Assembly: GCF_928368155.1 (NCBI RefSeq)
Contig: NZ_CAKMRU010000001.1
Location: forward strand, 371,001 to 435,000
Reading direction: 5' to 3'
DNA from: Anaerococcus ihuae
GTDB taxonomy: Bacteria > Bacillota > Clostridia > Tissierellales > Peptoniphilaceae
Length of the DNA: 64,000 bases
A model generated the notes under the pieces. The model worked only from the letters and a program-made list of their open reading frames with translations. It did no database searches and was not told where the DNA came from. Shown piece by piece: positions 27,629 through 37,342 of this stretch. A program made the position numbers and the translations under genes. Each line of letters opens with the position of its first letter. Positions within the stretch are counted from its first letter, which is position 1.

Positions 27629-28562
27629 AAAAATAAATATATGTTTTATGGGAAGTCCAAAGTTTTCATTAGAAACTTTGGATATTCTTAATAAAAATGA
27701 AAATATAAACTTAAGTTTAGTTGTTAGTGGAAAAGATAAGAAAAGAAATAGAAATAAATTTAGACCAACTGTCGTAAAACAATATGCAATAGATAATAAT
27801 ATAGAAGTCCTTACTCCAGATAGTGTAAATACAGATGAATTTTTGTCTATTCTAAGAGAAAAAAATATAGATTTTATTGTTGTTGTAGCTTTTGGTCAAT
27901 TGATAAAAGAAAATTTACTTAAAGCTTATGAAAATAAAATAATAAACCTTCATCCTTCATCATTGCCAAAATATAGGGGACCTAGTCCTGTTCAATATAC
28001 TTTATTAAATGGAGATAAAAAAACTCACGCATCAGCAATGTTGATTGAAAAAGGTATGGATTCTGGAGATATTTTAAGCCAAAAAGAAATAGAAATAAAT
28101 GAGGATGATGATTTTACATCTTTGAGTGAAAAATTATCAAATCTTGGCGGTCAAACCATTCTTGAATCTATTTTAAATTATGAAGATTTGATGGAAAAAA
28201 GAGTTAAACAAGATGATAATAAAGCTACTTTTACAAAAAAAATCACAAAAGAGATGGGAAAAATTGATTTTAATCAAACAAAAGAAGAAATCATAAATAA
28301 AATTAGAGCTTTTGTAGAATTTCCTAAGGCTTATTTTTCCTATAAAGATCAAAATGTTAAAATTTTAAAGGCAAGCCCAGTAGAAATTGAAAATCCAAAA
28401 ATATCCTTTGTCTATAAGGCAAACAAGAATGATAAAATTATTATTGGATGTAAAAACGGTGGTATAAGAATAGAAAAAATCCAATTTCCAGGTAAAAAAG
28501 CTATGGACACCAAATCATTTTTACTTGGTAATGATTTTGAAGAGGGAATTTATTTAGATTAA
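27621..28562 (+). CDS. fmt: Methionyl-tRNA formyltransferase
   Basis: This 313-aa enzyme formylates initiator Met-tRNA using 10-formyl-THF. The N-terminal FMGSPKFSLETL and the folate-site motif NLHPSSLPKYRGPSPVQ at about residues 109-125 are clear, followed by the C-terminal OB-like domain. It is adjacent to def and rsmB in the standard order. Confidence 0.95.
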   Translation: MTKKINICFMGSPKFSLETLDILNKNENINLSLVVSGKDKKRNRNKFRPTVVKQYAIDNNIEVLTPDSVNTDEFLSILREKNIDFIVVVAFGQLIKENLLKAYENKIINLHPSSLPKYRGPSPVQYTLLNGDKKTHASAMLIEKGMDSGDILSQKEIEINEDDDFTSLSEKLSNLGGQTILESILNYEDLMEKRVKQDDNKATFTKKITKEMGKIDFNQTKEEIINKIRAFVEFPKAYFSYKDQNVKILKASPVEIENPKISFVYKANKNDKIIIGCKNGGIRIEKIQFPGKKAMDTKSFLLGNDFEEGIYLD

Positions 28563-28563
28563 G

Positions 28564-29844
28564 ATGGAAGATTTTAAATTAATACTAGATGGACTCTACA
28601 AAATTTTATATAAAAACGAAAAATCTACAGATATTATTAATGAAATTAGTAAAAATGTTGAGGATATTTCTTATATAACAAAAAATATTTATGGAGTTTT
28701 GGAAAATAAGCTTTATCTTGAATATATTTTGAAAAAATTATCAAAAATAAAATTAAATAAATTAGATAAAAATGTAAAAATTATTTTATTGATAGGTCTT
28801 TATAATATACATTTTTTAGATAGGAAAAATTATGCTATTTTAAATGAGTTAGTAAACCTAACAAAAAAAGTATCTTTTAGGTCAAAATCTTTTGTAAATG
28901 CAATTTTAAGATCATTTATTAGAGATGAAGAAAATTTAGCAAAAATAAATATTAAAAATGATGATGAATACAGGTCGATAAAATATTCCATGCCTTTGTG
29001 GATAATAAAATATTTGAACGACTCTTATGGAAAGGCTTATACAGACAAATTTTTAAAATCCTTGAATAAAGAAAGAAATTTATCTATTAGAATCAACAAG
29101 ACAAAAACTGATAAGGAAAATTTGAAAAAACTTTTAAAAGATTGTGGATATATTTTAGAAGATTCTAAGATTTCTGATTCAAGTTTAATAATCAAAAACC
29201 CAAAAGGTTTGGCAAAGACAGAGGAATTTGAAAATGGACTTTTCACAATCCAATCAGAAGGATCTATCAAAGTTTGTGAGATTTTAAATCCTGGGAAAAA
29301 TTCAAATATTTTGGATATGTGCGCTGCTCCAGGAACAAAAACTTCGTTTTTGGCAGAGCTTTGTGAAAATTCATCAAAAATTATTGCAAATGATATATCT
29401 TTTAATAAGCTTTCAAAAATAAATGAAAATATTGATAGACTTGGTTTAAAAAATATTGAAATTACAAATTTTGATGCAAGTATTTTAAAAGAAGAATATA
29501 AGGAAAAATTTGACTATATTTTGTGTGATTTGCCATGTTCAGGTCTTGGTGTTATAGATAGAAAACCTGAGATAAGATATAATAGGACTATGGAAGATGT
29601 GAAAAATCTTTCAAAACTACAAAAAAATATTTTGGATAGGGCATTTTTATATTTAAAGCCAGGTGGAAGGTTAGTATTTTCAACATGTACTATTGGAAAT
29701 ATTGAAAATAAAGATAATTTCACCTATCTTTCCAAGAAAAAAAGACTTAAAAATATTAAAATAAATGAGAAGGAATATATTGAGTATAACAGTTTTGATG
29801 ATGAAACTGATGGATTTTTCATTACAAAATTTGAGAAGATATAA
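28564..29844 (+). CDS. rsmB: 16S rRNA (cytosine(967)-C(5))-methyltransferase
   Basis: This 426-aa protein has a NusB-like N-terminal RNA-binding domain (about residues 1-130) and a C-terminal Rossmann methyltransferase. The SAM motif ILDMCAAPGTKT at about residues 250-261, catalytic-region DLPCSGLGV and nucleophile motif STCTI are all present. It follows fmt by 1 nt. Confidence 0.94.
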   Translation: MEDFKLILDGLYKILYKNEKSTDIINEISKNVEDISYITKNIYGVLENKLYLEYILKKLSKIKLNKLDKNVKIILLIGLYNIHFLDRKNYAILNELVNLTKKVSFRSKSFVNAILRSFIRDEENLAKINIKNDDEYRSIKYSMPLWIIKYLNDSYGKAYTDKFLKSLNKERNLSIRINKTKTDKENLKKLLKDCGYILEDSKISDSSLIIKNPKGLAKTEEFENGLFTIQSEGSIKVCEILNPGKNSNILDMCAAPGTKTSFLAELCENSSKIIANDISFNKLSKINENIDRLGLKNIEITNFDASILKEEYKEKFDYILCDLPCSGLGVIDRKPEIRYNRTMEDVKNLSKLQKNILDRAFLYLKPGGRLVFSTCTIGNIENKDNFTYLSKKKRLKNIKINEKEYIEYNSFDDETDGFFITKFEKI

Positions 29845-29846
29845 TT

Positions 29847-30872
29847 ATGAAAGAAACAATAAATGATAAAACAATTGAAGAATTAGAAAAAATATTTTTA
29901 GATTTAGGTTTTCAAAAATTTAGGGCCAAGCAAGTTTTTAGGCAAATTCATGTAAATAAAATTAATGATTTTTCTAAAATGACAGATTTGTCAAAGGATA
30001 TGAGAGAAAAATTAAATCAGTTATTTTCTTTTCCAAAAATTAAAATTTTAAAAGAATTTAAATCCAAAGTAGATAAAACAAAAAAATATCTTTTAGAGCT
30101 TGATGATGGAAATATTATTGAAGCTGTTTTTATGGAATATGATAATAGAAATACTATTTGTATTTCATCTCAAGTTGGGTGCAAAATGGGATGTAAATTT
30201 TGTGCATCAACTAAAAATGGCCTTGAAAGATCCTTAACTTCTGCTGAGATAATTGAAGAAATATATCTTTTGGAAAGAGAAAATTCTGATATTAGTAATA
30301 TTGTTGTGATGGGAATTGGAGAGCCTTTAGATAATTTTTCAAATATTGAAAGATTTATTAAAATAATTACAGATTCTAAGGGAAGAAATTTATCTCATAG
30401 AGCAATAACTATTTCAACTGTAGGTTTAGTTGATAAAATTTATGAGCTTGCAGATTTAGGCTACGATATAAATTTGGCTGTTTCTCTACATTATGCTTTT
30501 GATAAAAAAAGAATAATTTATATGCCAAGCGCAAAAAAATATAAGATTAATGAGATTGTAAAAGCATGTGACTATTATTTGGGAAAAACCAAAAGAAGAG
30601 TTTCATATGAATATGTTGTAATAGATGGGGTAAATAATTTAGAAGAGGATGTTGACCAATTAGTTAAACTTTTTAAAGGTAAAAACATTCATATAAATTT
30701 GATTCCTTTAAATCCGATTGAAGAATTTAAACATTCAAAAACTAAGGCAAATATTATTGAAAAATTTCAAAAAAAATTAACAAATAATGGATTGAATGCA
30801 ACAAGTAGAAGGTCAATGGGATCTGATATTGATGCATCATGTGGTCAATTAAGAAATAACTATGCGAGGTAG
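29847..30872 (+). CDS. rlmN: Dual-specificity RNA methyltransferase RlmN
   Basis: This 341-aa radical SAM enzyme methylates C2 of A2503 in 23S rRNA (and some tRNAs). The cluster motif CKMGCKFCAST at about residues 111-121, the VVMGIGEPLDN motif, and the C-terminal Cys in DASCGQLRN are visible. It sits between rsmB and the phosphatase gene. Confidence 0.96.
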   Translation: MKETINDKTIEELEKIFLDLGFQKFRAKQVFRQIHVNKINDFSKMTDLSKDMREKLNQLFSFPKIKILKEFKSKVDKTKKYLLELDDGNIIEAVFMEYDNRNTICISSQVGCKMGCKFCASTKNGLERSLTSAEIIEEIYLLERENSDISNIVVMGIGEPLDNFSNIERFIKIITDSKGRNLSHRAITISTVGLVDKIYELADLGYDINLAVSLHYAFDKKRIIYMPSAKKYKINEIVKACDYYLGKTKRRVSYEYVVIDGVNNLEEDVDQLVKLFKGKNIHINLIPLNPIEEFKHSKTKANIIEKFQKKLTNNGLNATSRRSMGSDIDASCGQLRNNYAR

Positions 30873-30874
30873 AA

Positions 30875-31603
30875 ATGAAATTTAGTACTATTTCAAATAT
30901 CGGCAAGGTAAGAAGCGAAAATCAGGACTATTATGGAAATTTAGAATTAGATAAGTATAGCTTTTTTATTGTAGCCGATGGTATGGGTGGATATAATGGC
31001 GGCGAACTTGCCTCAAAGCTTGCAGCAAAATATTATCTTGAATATATTGATAATTCAAAAATAGAAGATTATTCTTCTATTATTGATTTGCAAGAAGAAG
31101 CTTTGCAAAGTGCAAATGATAAAATTTATTCTTTATCAAAATCATACGAAGAATATGCTAATATGGGCACAACTGCAGTTTGTGTTTGTATAGATTATAA
31201 TAAAAAATCTTACCATATAACTCACATTGGTGATTCTCGTGCTTACATATATTCAGAAAATAAATTACAACGTATAACAAGAGATCACTCTTTGGTAAAT
31301 GATCTTTTAGATTCAGGTTCACTTACAGAAGATGAGGCAGAAAATTTTGCTAATAAATCAACAATTACAAGAGCTGTTGGTGTTAAAAGTAAAATAAAAC
31401 CAGAATCTAGGTCATTAGATATGAAAGAAAGAGATATTTTGTTGATTGTTACTGATGGACTTACAAACGAGGTAAGTGATGTAGAAATTGAAGCTATAAT
31501 TGCAAATAATTCTACAGCTGATAAAATTTCTTCAAGCCTAGTTGATTTGGCTATAAGAAATGGTGGGCATGACAATATTACAGTAACTACAATTTTGATT
31601 TGA
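30875..31603 (+). CDS. prpC: PP2C-type serine/threonine phosphatase
   Basis: This 242-aa Stp1/PrpC-type phosphatase has metal-binding motifs VADGMGGYNGGE at about residues 33-44, HIGDSRAY near 112, VTDGLTNEV near 190 and GGHDNITV near 230. It reverses phosphorylation by the PASTA kinase encoded next, 7 nt downstream. Confidence 0.95.
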   Translation: MKFSTISNIGKVRSENQDYYGNLELDKYSFFIVADGMGGYNGGELASKLAAKYYLEYIDNSKIEDYSSIIDLQEEALQSANDKIYSLSKSYEEYANMGTTAVCVCIDYNKKSYHITHIGDSRAYIYSENKLQRITRDHSLVNDLLDSGSLTEDEAENFANKSTITRAVGVKSKIKPESRSLDMKERDILLIVTDGLTNEVSDVEIEAIIANNSTADKISSSLVDLAIRNGGHDNITVTTILI

Positions 31604-31610
31604 GGTAAAT

Positions 31611-33620
31611 ATGGACAATATTATTTTAGGTAATAGATATAAATTAAAAGATCTAATTGGAGTAGGAGGAATGGCCAAAGTTTATAAGGCCACCGATAGA
31701 TTACTTCAAAGAGATGTTGCTATAAAAATTTTAAAAGATCAATATGCAGAAGATGATGAATTTGTAAAGAAATTTTCAAATGAGGCTATGTCTGCTGCAA
31801 GACTTACTCATGTAAATATAGTAAGTGTTTATGATATAGGCGAAGATTTAATTGAAGGCAAAAAAATTCATTACATTGTAATGGAATATGTCGATGGTGA
31901 AACTTTAAAAGATAAAATTGATAGGGAAAAAATTTTATCAAACCACGATATAGTTGATTATTCAATTCAAATCGCCCAAGCTTTAAATCAAGCTCATTCA
32001 TCAAATATTATTCACAGGGATATTAAGCCTCAAAATATTTTGATGGATAAGTATGGACTTTTAAAAGTTACAGATTTTGGTATAGCAAGAGTTTCTACTA
32101 ATGCTACTATAACTTATACTTCATCAATTTTGGGAACTGTTCATTATATTTCACCAGAACAAGCCAAGGGAAAATTTGTTGATGAAAAATCAGATTTATA
32201 TTCTCTTGGAGTTGTAATGTATGAAATGGCTACAGGCAAAGTTCCGTTTGATGCAGATAATTCTGTAGGAATTGCAGTAATGCATATTCAAGATGAGCCA
32301 GAAAGTCCTATTAAATTAAATGAAAATTTATCACCAAGACTAAATGATATTATAATGAAACTTCTTCAAAAAGATCCCCAAGAAAGATTTAAAAATGCTA
32401 ATGAATTAATTAGGGCTTTGGAAGATGATTCCTATAATATTGGATATTTTAATAAAGATGACACAGCTAAAATTCAAAAAGTTGATGATGAAATAGAAGA
32501 AACAACTTTTATACCTGTAGTTGAAGAAAAAAAGAAAAATCCAAAAAAAGAAAAACCAGTTGAACAAGAAGCGGTTTATGTTACACCGACTGATGATTCA
32601 GATAAAAATACAAAGAAAAAAAAGAAAAAAAGAAAAATTTGGCCTTTCGCTTTATTATTTATAGCAGTACTTGCTGGATCGTTTTACTTTTTCAAATCCA
32701 ACGATTCAAACATGGTTCAAGTTCCTACTGTTTTGAATTTATCAGAAGATGAAGCTGTAAAAATATTAGAAGAAAAACATTTAAAAGCAAATGTTTCTCG
32801 CTACGCCCAAAGCAATAACTATGAAGATGGCAAGGTAATGGAGCAAGATCCAAGTCCAAAGACAAAAGTCAAAAAAAATTCAACAGTTAATTTAGTAATA
32901 AGTCAAGGAAGAGAAGTCAAAGTTCCAGATCTTTCAGGAATGACTTTAGAGCAAGCAGAAGAAAAATTAAAAGAACTAGATTTAGCTTTAGGAAAAACTA
33001 ATACTGAATACAGCGACAGCGTAGCAAAAGATAAAATTATTGATCAAGATCCTAGAGAAAAAGAAAAAGTTCAAGCTGGAAGCGAAGTTGATGTAACTGT
33101 AAGTTTGGGCAAAGAAGAACCAGAAACTAAAAATGTAACTATACCTAATTTTGTAGGACGTTACGAAGAAGATGCAATAAGCACTGCAAGAGAAAATAAT
33201 TTAGTTGTAAATAAAATTGATTATGAATATTCAGATGATTATGAAAAAGGAATTGTTATAAGTCAATCTATTCCTAAAGGAACGCAAGTAGCCGAACAAA
33301 CAAGTATTGATTTTGTTGTTTCGAATGGTAAAGATCCAAATAAAGAGGATAGTGAAGATGATGGCAAAGAAAATAGACCTAAACAAGTCAATGTTAAATT
33401 TTCTGTAAAAGGACCAAGTGATAAGAATTCATTTAATGTAAAAGTTTATAAATTAGACGATAATAACCAAAAAACAGATCTTTTATATAATGAAAATCAC
33501 ACAAAAGATGAATTGGATGCAAGTGGAAATTTAAATCTAGATTTTAAATCTGTAGTTGGAACAAGGGTAAATATTTTAATAGATGATAAGTCACAAGGAG
33601 TATTTGAAGTAAATAGATGA
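31611..33620 (+). CDS. prkC: Serine/threonine protein kinase with PASTA domains
   Basis: This 669-aa Hanks-type kinase has a GVGGMAKVYKA nucleotide loop, catalytic HRDIKPQNI, DFGIAR, and the SPEQAKG segment in residues 10-270. A basic juxtamembrane stretch, a membrane helix at about 344-361, and three PASTA repeats (about 365-570) follow, with a C-terminal acidic linker and a final domain of about 75 residues. It senses muropeptides or lipid II and controls envelope growth. It overlaps rsgA by 4 nt. Confidence 0.95.
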   Translation: MDNIILGNRYKLKDLIGVGGMAKVYKATDRLLQRDVAIKILKDQYAEDDEFVKKFSNEAMSAARLTHVNIVSVYDIGEDLIEGKKIHYIVMEYVDGETLKDKIDREKILSNHDIVDYSIQIAQALNQAHSSNIIHRDIKPQNILMDKYGLLKVTDFGIARVSTNATITYTSSILGTVHYISPEQAKGKFVDEKSDLYSLGVVMYEMATGKVPFDADNSVGIAVMHIQDEPESPIKLNENLSPRLNDIIMKLLQKDPQERFKNANELIRALEDDSYNIGYFNKDDTAKIQKVDDEIEETTFIPVVEEKKKNPKKEKPVEQEAVYVTPTDDSDKNTKKKKKKRKIWPFALLFIAVLAGSFYFFKSNDSNMVQVPTVLNLSEDEAVKILEEKHLKANVSRYAQSNNYEDGKVMEQDPSPKTKVKKNSTVNLVISQGREVKVPDLSGMTLEQAEEKLKELDLALGKTNTEYSDSVAKDKIIDQDPREKEKVQAGSEVDVTVSLGKEEPETKNVTIPNFVGRYEEDAISTARENNLVVNKIDYEYSDDYEKGIVISQSIPKGTQVAEQTSIDFVVSNGKDPNKEDSEDDGKENRPKQVNVKFSVKGPSDKNSFNVKVYKLDDNNQKTDLLYNENHTKDELDASGNLNLDFKSVVGTRVNILIDDKSQGVFEVNR

Positions 33621-34480
33621 TAGGCAAAATAATAAAATCACAAAAAGAAATATATTATGTATTAAGTGAAAATCATACTTTTATGTGCAAGGCTAGGGGA
33701 GTTTTTAGAAAAAAAAATATAAAACCCCTAGTAGGGGATAATGTAGAATTTGATGAAACAGAAAATTCTAAAGGTTATATTACAAAAATTTTAGATAGAA
33801 AAAATGAAATTAAAAGACCAAATATAGCAAACATTGATCAGATTTTATATTTTATAACTATAAAAAATCCTAGCTTAAATCTTTTTAATATTGATAAATA
33901 CCTAGCTATGTGTGAACACATTAATATTGATGTCGTGATAATTGTTTCAAAAAAAGACTTAGCCAGTCAAAAAGATTTAGAATTTATAAAAATGTATGAA
34001 AAAATCGGCTATAAGTTGATTTTTATTGATAATTATAAGGATTTTCCAGAAAGTGAAATATTAAAAATTCTTGAAGGTAAAACTTCAGCTGTTTCAGGTT
34101 CATCAGGAGTCGGAAAATCTACATTTTTATCAAATCTTGTTGAGCATGATATAGAAATTGGATCTATTTCAGAAAAATCTAAAAGAGGAAAAAATACAAC
34201 TAGGCACATAGAAATATTTAATCTTGGAAAAAGTACAAACATTTTTGATACACCAGGTTTTGATAGTTTTGATATTGATTTTATTGATGATGAAAAAGAT
34301 TTAAAATATTGCTTTAAGGAATTTGATAATAATTCATGTAAATTTAATAATTGTAATCATATAAATGAACCAAAGTGTAAGGTCAAAGATGACCTTACAA
34401 AGGGGATTATTGAAAAAACAAGGTATGAAAATTATTTGCAACTATTTGAAGAAATAAAAAAAAGGAGACAAACATGGTAG
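33617..34480 (+). CDS. rsgA: Small ribosomal subunit biogenesis GTPase RsgA
   Basis: This 287-aa circularly permuted GTPase has an OB-fold at residues 1-70, then the order G4 (VSKKD) before G1 (GSSGVGKST) and G3 (DTPGFD), the hallmark of the family. A zinc motif of Cys and His (CKFNNCNH ... CKV) lies near the C-terminus. It helps 30S maturation. It overlaps rpe by 7 nt. Confidence 0.95.
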   Translation: MIGKIIKSQKEIYYVLSENHTFMCKARGVFRKKNIKPLVGDNVEFDETENSKGYITKILDRKNEIKRPNIANIDQILYFITIKNPSLNLFNIDKYLAMCEHINIDVVIIVSKKDLASQKDLEFIKMYEKIGYKLIFIDNYKDFPESEILKILEGKTSAVSGSSGVGKSTFLSNLVEHDIEIGSISEKSKRGKNTTRHIEIFNLGKSTNIFDTPGFDSFDIDFIDDEKDLKYCFKEFDNNSCKFNNCNHINEPKCKVKDDLTKGIIEKTRYENYLQLFEEIKKRRQTW

Positions 34481-35136
34481 AAATTTCACCATCACTTTTA
34501 TCAGCAAATTTTGCTAATTTACAAAAGGATTTGGACGAATTGAAAAAATCTAAAATAAAATATATTCATCTTGATATTATGGATGGGAAATTTGTTCCAA
34601 ATATTTCTTTTGGTTTTCCTATAATTAAAAAAATTAGAAAAGATAATGATTTTATCTTTGATACTCACTTGATGATTGATGAGCCAATTAGGTATATTGA
34701 TGAATTTAAAGAAAGTGGATCTGATATAATTACGGTTCACTATGAAGCTTGTAAAAATTTGGATGAAACTATTGAAAAAATTAAAGAAAGTGGCTTAAAA
34801 GTTGGCCTTAGTTTTAAACCTAAAACTGACATTAATAAAATTATTCCATATCTTGAAAAAATTGATTTGTGCCTTGTTATGAGTGTTGAACCGGGTTTTG
34901 GTGGTCAATCTTTTATGGAAGATTCTCTTGAAAAAATTAAAACTATTAGAAAATATATAGACGAGAACAATTTATCTTGTCTTATTGAAGTTGATGGTGG
35001 AATCAAAGATTATAATTTGAAAAAAGTTATTGATGCAGGTTGTGATCTTGTTGTGAGTGGATCTGATATTTTTTCAAATAAAGAAAATTCAATTTTTGAC
35101 CAAGTTAAAAAATATAAAAAAATAATAAATGAATAA
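34474..35136 (+). CDS. rpe: Ribulose-phosphate 3-epimerase
   Basis: This 220-aa TIM-barrel enzyme interconverts ribulose-5-phosphate and xylulose-5-phosphate. SPSLLSANFANL, HLDIMDGKFVPNIS, MSVEPGFGGQ and EVDGGI are the family motifs. It ends the def-to-rpe operon; a strong terminator follows. Confidence 0.96.
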   Translation: MVEISPSLLSANFANLQKDLDELKKSKIKYIHLDIMDGKFVPNISFGFPIIKKIRKDNDFIFDTHLMIDEPIRYIDEFKESGSDIITVHYEACKNLDETIEKIKESGLKVGLSFKPKTDINKIIPYLEKIDLCLVMSVEPGFGGQSFMEDSLEKIKTIRKYIDENNLSCLIEVDGGIKDYNLKKVIDAGCDLVVSGSDIFSNKENSIFDQVKKYKKIINE

Positions 35137-35141
35137 AAAAT

Positions 35142-35192
35142 AAAAAATCTCTTTTGAAATTATTATTTTATAATTTCAAAAGAGATTTTTTT
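35142..35192 (+). terminator. Rho-independent terminator after rpe
   Basis: A long near-perfect hairpin (TCTCTTTTGAAATTAT and its complement) with a short AT loop is followed by a run of T. It begins about 5 nt after the rpe stop codon. Confidence 0.9.
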
Positions 35193-35194
35193 AA

Positions 35195-35220
35195 TGAAAA
35201 AATAGTGCTATTAGCACTAT
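35195..35220 (-). terminator. Minus-strand terminator after rpmB
   Basis: ATAGTGC (35202-35208) and GCACTAT (35214-35220) form a 7-bp stem. Reading on the minus strand, the stem is followed by a T run (the A stretch near 35197-35202). It lies 10 nt past the rpmB stop. Confidence 0.75.
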
Positions 35221-35230
35221 AAAATTCTTC

Positions 35231-35419
35231 TTAAGCTTTTTCTACTTTACCGCTTTTTATACATTTAGTACAAACGTTAATTGTTTTTACGCTTCCATTA
35301 ACTTTAGCTCTTAATTTATGAACGTTTGGTTTAAAGTTTCTATTAAGTCTTCTATGTGAGAAAGTAACTTTGTTACCAAATTTTGTACCTTTTCCACAGA
35401 TATCACATTCTCTTGCCAT
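35231..35419 (-). CDS. rpmB: 50S ribosomal protein L28
   Basis: This 62-aa protein starts MARECDICGKGTKFGNKVTFSH and has four cysteines (CDIC and CTKC), so it is the zinc-binding L28 form. It is the only gene on the minus strand in this block and has its own promoter and terminator. GGAGGTG precedes the start. Confidence 0.96.
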   Translation of the reverse strand: MARECDICGKGTKFGNKVTFSHRRLNRNFKPNVHKLRAKVNGSVKTINVCTKCIKSGKVEKA

Positions 35420-35455
35420 ACTTTACACCTCCAATGTCTTAGAAATATCTTAGTT

Positions 35456-35484
35456 ATTATATCAAATTTATTTTAAATTTACAA
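35456..35484 (-). promoter_or_regulatory. Promoter of rpmB
   Basis: On the minus strand TTGTAA (35479-35484), a 17-nt spacer and TATAAT (35456-35461) lie about 37 nt before the rpmB start. Confidence 0.75.
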
Positions 35485-35538
35485 ATATAATCGCTACTAG
35501 CTATTATATAGAAAAACAGACAAAAAATCAAATAAGAG

Positions 35539-35544
35539 TATAAT
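35539..35544 (+). promoter_or_regulatory. Candidate -10 element for the murB operon
   Basis: A TATAAT lies 41 nt upstream of the murB start codon, but the -35 (CAGACA at 16 nt) is poor. It is the best candidate in this 160-nt divergent spacer. Confidence 0.4.
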
Positions 35545-35585
35545 AAAAATAGATTTTGAGTAAATAAGTTAGACAAGGAGGCTTT

Positions 35586-36488
35586 ATGAATTATAGAGCA
35601 TTGTATGAAAATAAAGATTTTGGAATTATTAAATTTGATGAAAAATTAAAAAATTATACAAATTTTGGCATTGGTGGATGTGCTGATGTTTTGATTGAGG
35701 TAGAAGAAGAATATCAACTTATAAATCTTTTGAAATTTAATAAAGAAAATGGTATTGAGAGCACAATTCTTGGAAATGGGACAAATATTTTGGTAACAGA
35801 CAAGGGAATTAGGGGTTGTGTTATAATAATTTCTAAAAATTACGATAGAATTTCTATTAATGGGAATTTAATTAAGGTTAGTGCAGGATCCTTATTGTCA
35901 TCTGCTAGTAAATTTTCCTTTAAAAACTCTTTAACAGGAATGGAAGAAGTTTCTGGAATTCCTGGAAGCGTTGGTGGAGCTGTAGCTATGAATGCTGGAG
36001 CTTATGGAACTGAGATGAAAGATATTATTAAAAGTGTTAGGCTAATTTCAAAAGACGGTGAGATTATTGAATATGATAATAAGGATATGGATTTTTCTTA
36101 TAGGCATTCTAGGGTTTTTGATGAGGATCTGATTGTATCTGAGGCTATTTTTGATTTGAAAAAAGATGATCAAGAAAAAATTTATGAAAGATTTGATGAT
36201 TTTACTAATAGAAGAGTAAGTAAGCAACCACTTGAAAAAAAATCTGCTGGGTCTACTTTTAAAAGACCTGTTGGTTCTTTCGCATCAAAATTAATTGATG
36301 AGTGTGGTCTTAGGGGATATAGGAGAGGCGATTGCCAAGTTAGTGAAAAACATTGTGGATTTTTAATTAATAATGGCAATGCAAGCTATGAGGAAATGAT
36401 TAATTTTATTGAAGAAGTAGCAAGCATAGTTTTTGAAAAAACTGGTTTTAAACTTGAAAGGGAAGTTAAGATAATAGGAGAAAAATAA
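35586..36488 (+). CDS. murB: UDP-N-acetylenolpyruvoylglucosamine reductase
   Basis: This 300-aa flavoenzyme completes UDP-MurNAc synthesis. FAD-site segments NFGIGG and ILGNGTNILV, GMEEVSGIPGSVGGAVAMNAGAYG split over residues about 119-140, and the catalytic-region KKSAGSTFKRP are seen. It starts an operon with rapZ, whose ATG is right at the murB stop. Confidence 0.96.
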   Translation: MNYRALYENKDFGIIKFDEKLKNYTNFGIGGCADVLIEVEEEYQLINLLKFNKENGIESTILGNGTNILVTDKGIRGCVIIISKNYDRISINGNLIKVSAGSLLSSASKFSFKNSLTGMEEVSGIPGSVGGAVAMNAGAYGTEMKDIIKSVRLISKDGEIIEYDNKDMDFSYRHSRVFDEDLIVSEAIFDLKKDDQEKIYERFDDFTNRRVSKQPLEKKSAGSTFKRPVGSFASKLIDECGLRGYRRGDCQVSEKHCGFLINNGNASYEEMINFIEEVASIVFEKTGFKLEREVKIIGEK

Positions 36489-37342
36489 TGAAGGTAAAGA
36501 TAATAACAGGCCTTAGTGGATCTGGTAAAACTACAGCTTTAAGAATATTTGAAGATCTTGATTATTATGCTATGGATAATGTTCCTTCAACACTTTTAGA
36601 AAGTTTTATAAAATTAAATAAGGACCAAGATAAACCGATTGAAAAGCTTGCTTGTGTTGTGGATTTTAGGTCTATGGAAGTTGATAAAAACTTGGTTAAA
36701 AATCTAGAAAATCTCAAAAAAATTAACCAAGATACAAAAATAATTTACTTAACAAGTCAAGATGAGACAATAATAAAAAGATATAATGAATTAAGACGTC
36801 CTCATCCCTTGGGATCTTTTGGAGATGTAAAAGATGGTCTTATTAAAGAAAAAAGAGAATTAAAAAAAATCAAGGAAATGGCAGATGTTATAATTGACAC
36901 AAGCTCTTATAATAACAAGGATTTGAAAAAAGTTCTCTTAAATATTTCAGAAAATAAGGAAAATTTCATTATAAATTTGTTTTCTTTTGGTTATAAAAAT
37001 GGTCTAAGTCTTGATGTTGATGTAGTTTTTGATTTGAGATTTTTGCCTAATCCTTTTTATATAAAAGAATTAAAACACTTAAATGGAACAGATCCAAAAC
37101 TTCAAGAATACCTTGATAATTTTGAAATAGCTAGAGATTTTCAAAATTTAATTTACCATAATCTTTTAAAACTAATTCCTTATTTTATTAAAGAAGGCAA
37201 AAATTCTATATCAATTGGTTTTGGTTGTACTGGGGGCCAACACAGGTCAGTTTATATGTGCGAAAAAATTTATGAAAGATTAAAGGAAAGTGACTATATA
37301 GTAGTAAGAAAGCACAGGGACAGGGAAAAATGGAAAAAATAA
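36488..37342 (+). CDS. rapZ: RNase adapter/nucleotide-binding protein RapZ (YvcJ)
   Basis: This 284-aa P-loop protein has Walker A GLSGSGKTT at residues 8-16, the YAMDNVP motif, the LRRPHPL segment, and the C-terminal GCTGGQHRSVY motif. In Gram-positives the YvcJ homologue affects competence and binds nucleotides; in E. coli RapZ controls GlmZ decay. It overlaps the phosphatase gene by 13 nt. yvcK, the usual neighbour, is absent. Confidence 0.94.
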   Translation: MKVKIITGLSGSGKTTALRIFEDLDYYAMDNVPSTLLESFIKLNKDQDKPIEKLACVVDFRSMEVDKNLVKNLENLKKINQDTKIIYLTSQDETIIKRYNELRRPHPLGSFGDVKDGLIKEKRELKKIKEMADVIIDTSSYNNKDLKKVLLNISENKENFIINLFSFGYKNGLSLDVDVVFDLRFLPNPFYIKELKHLNGTDPKLQEYLDNFEIARDFQNLIYHNLLKLIPYFIKEGKNSISIGFGCTGGQHRSVYMCEKIYERLKESDYIVVRKHRDREKWKK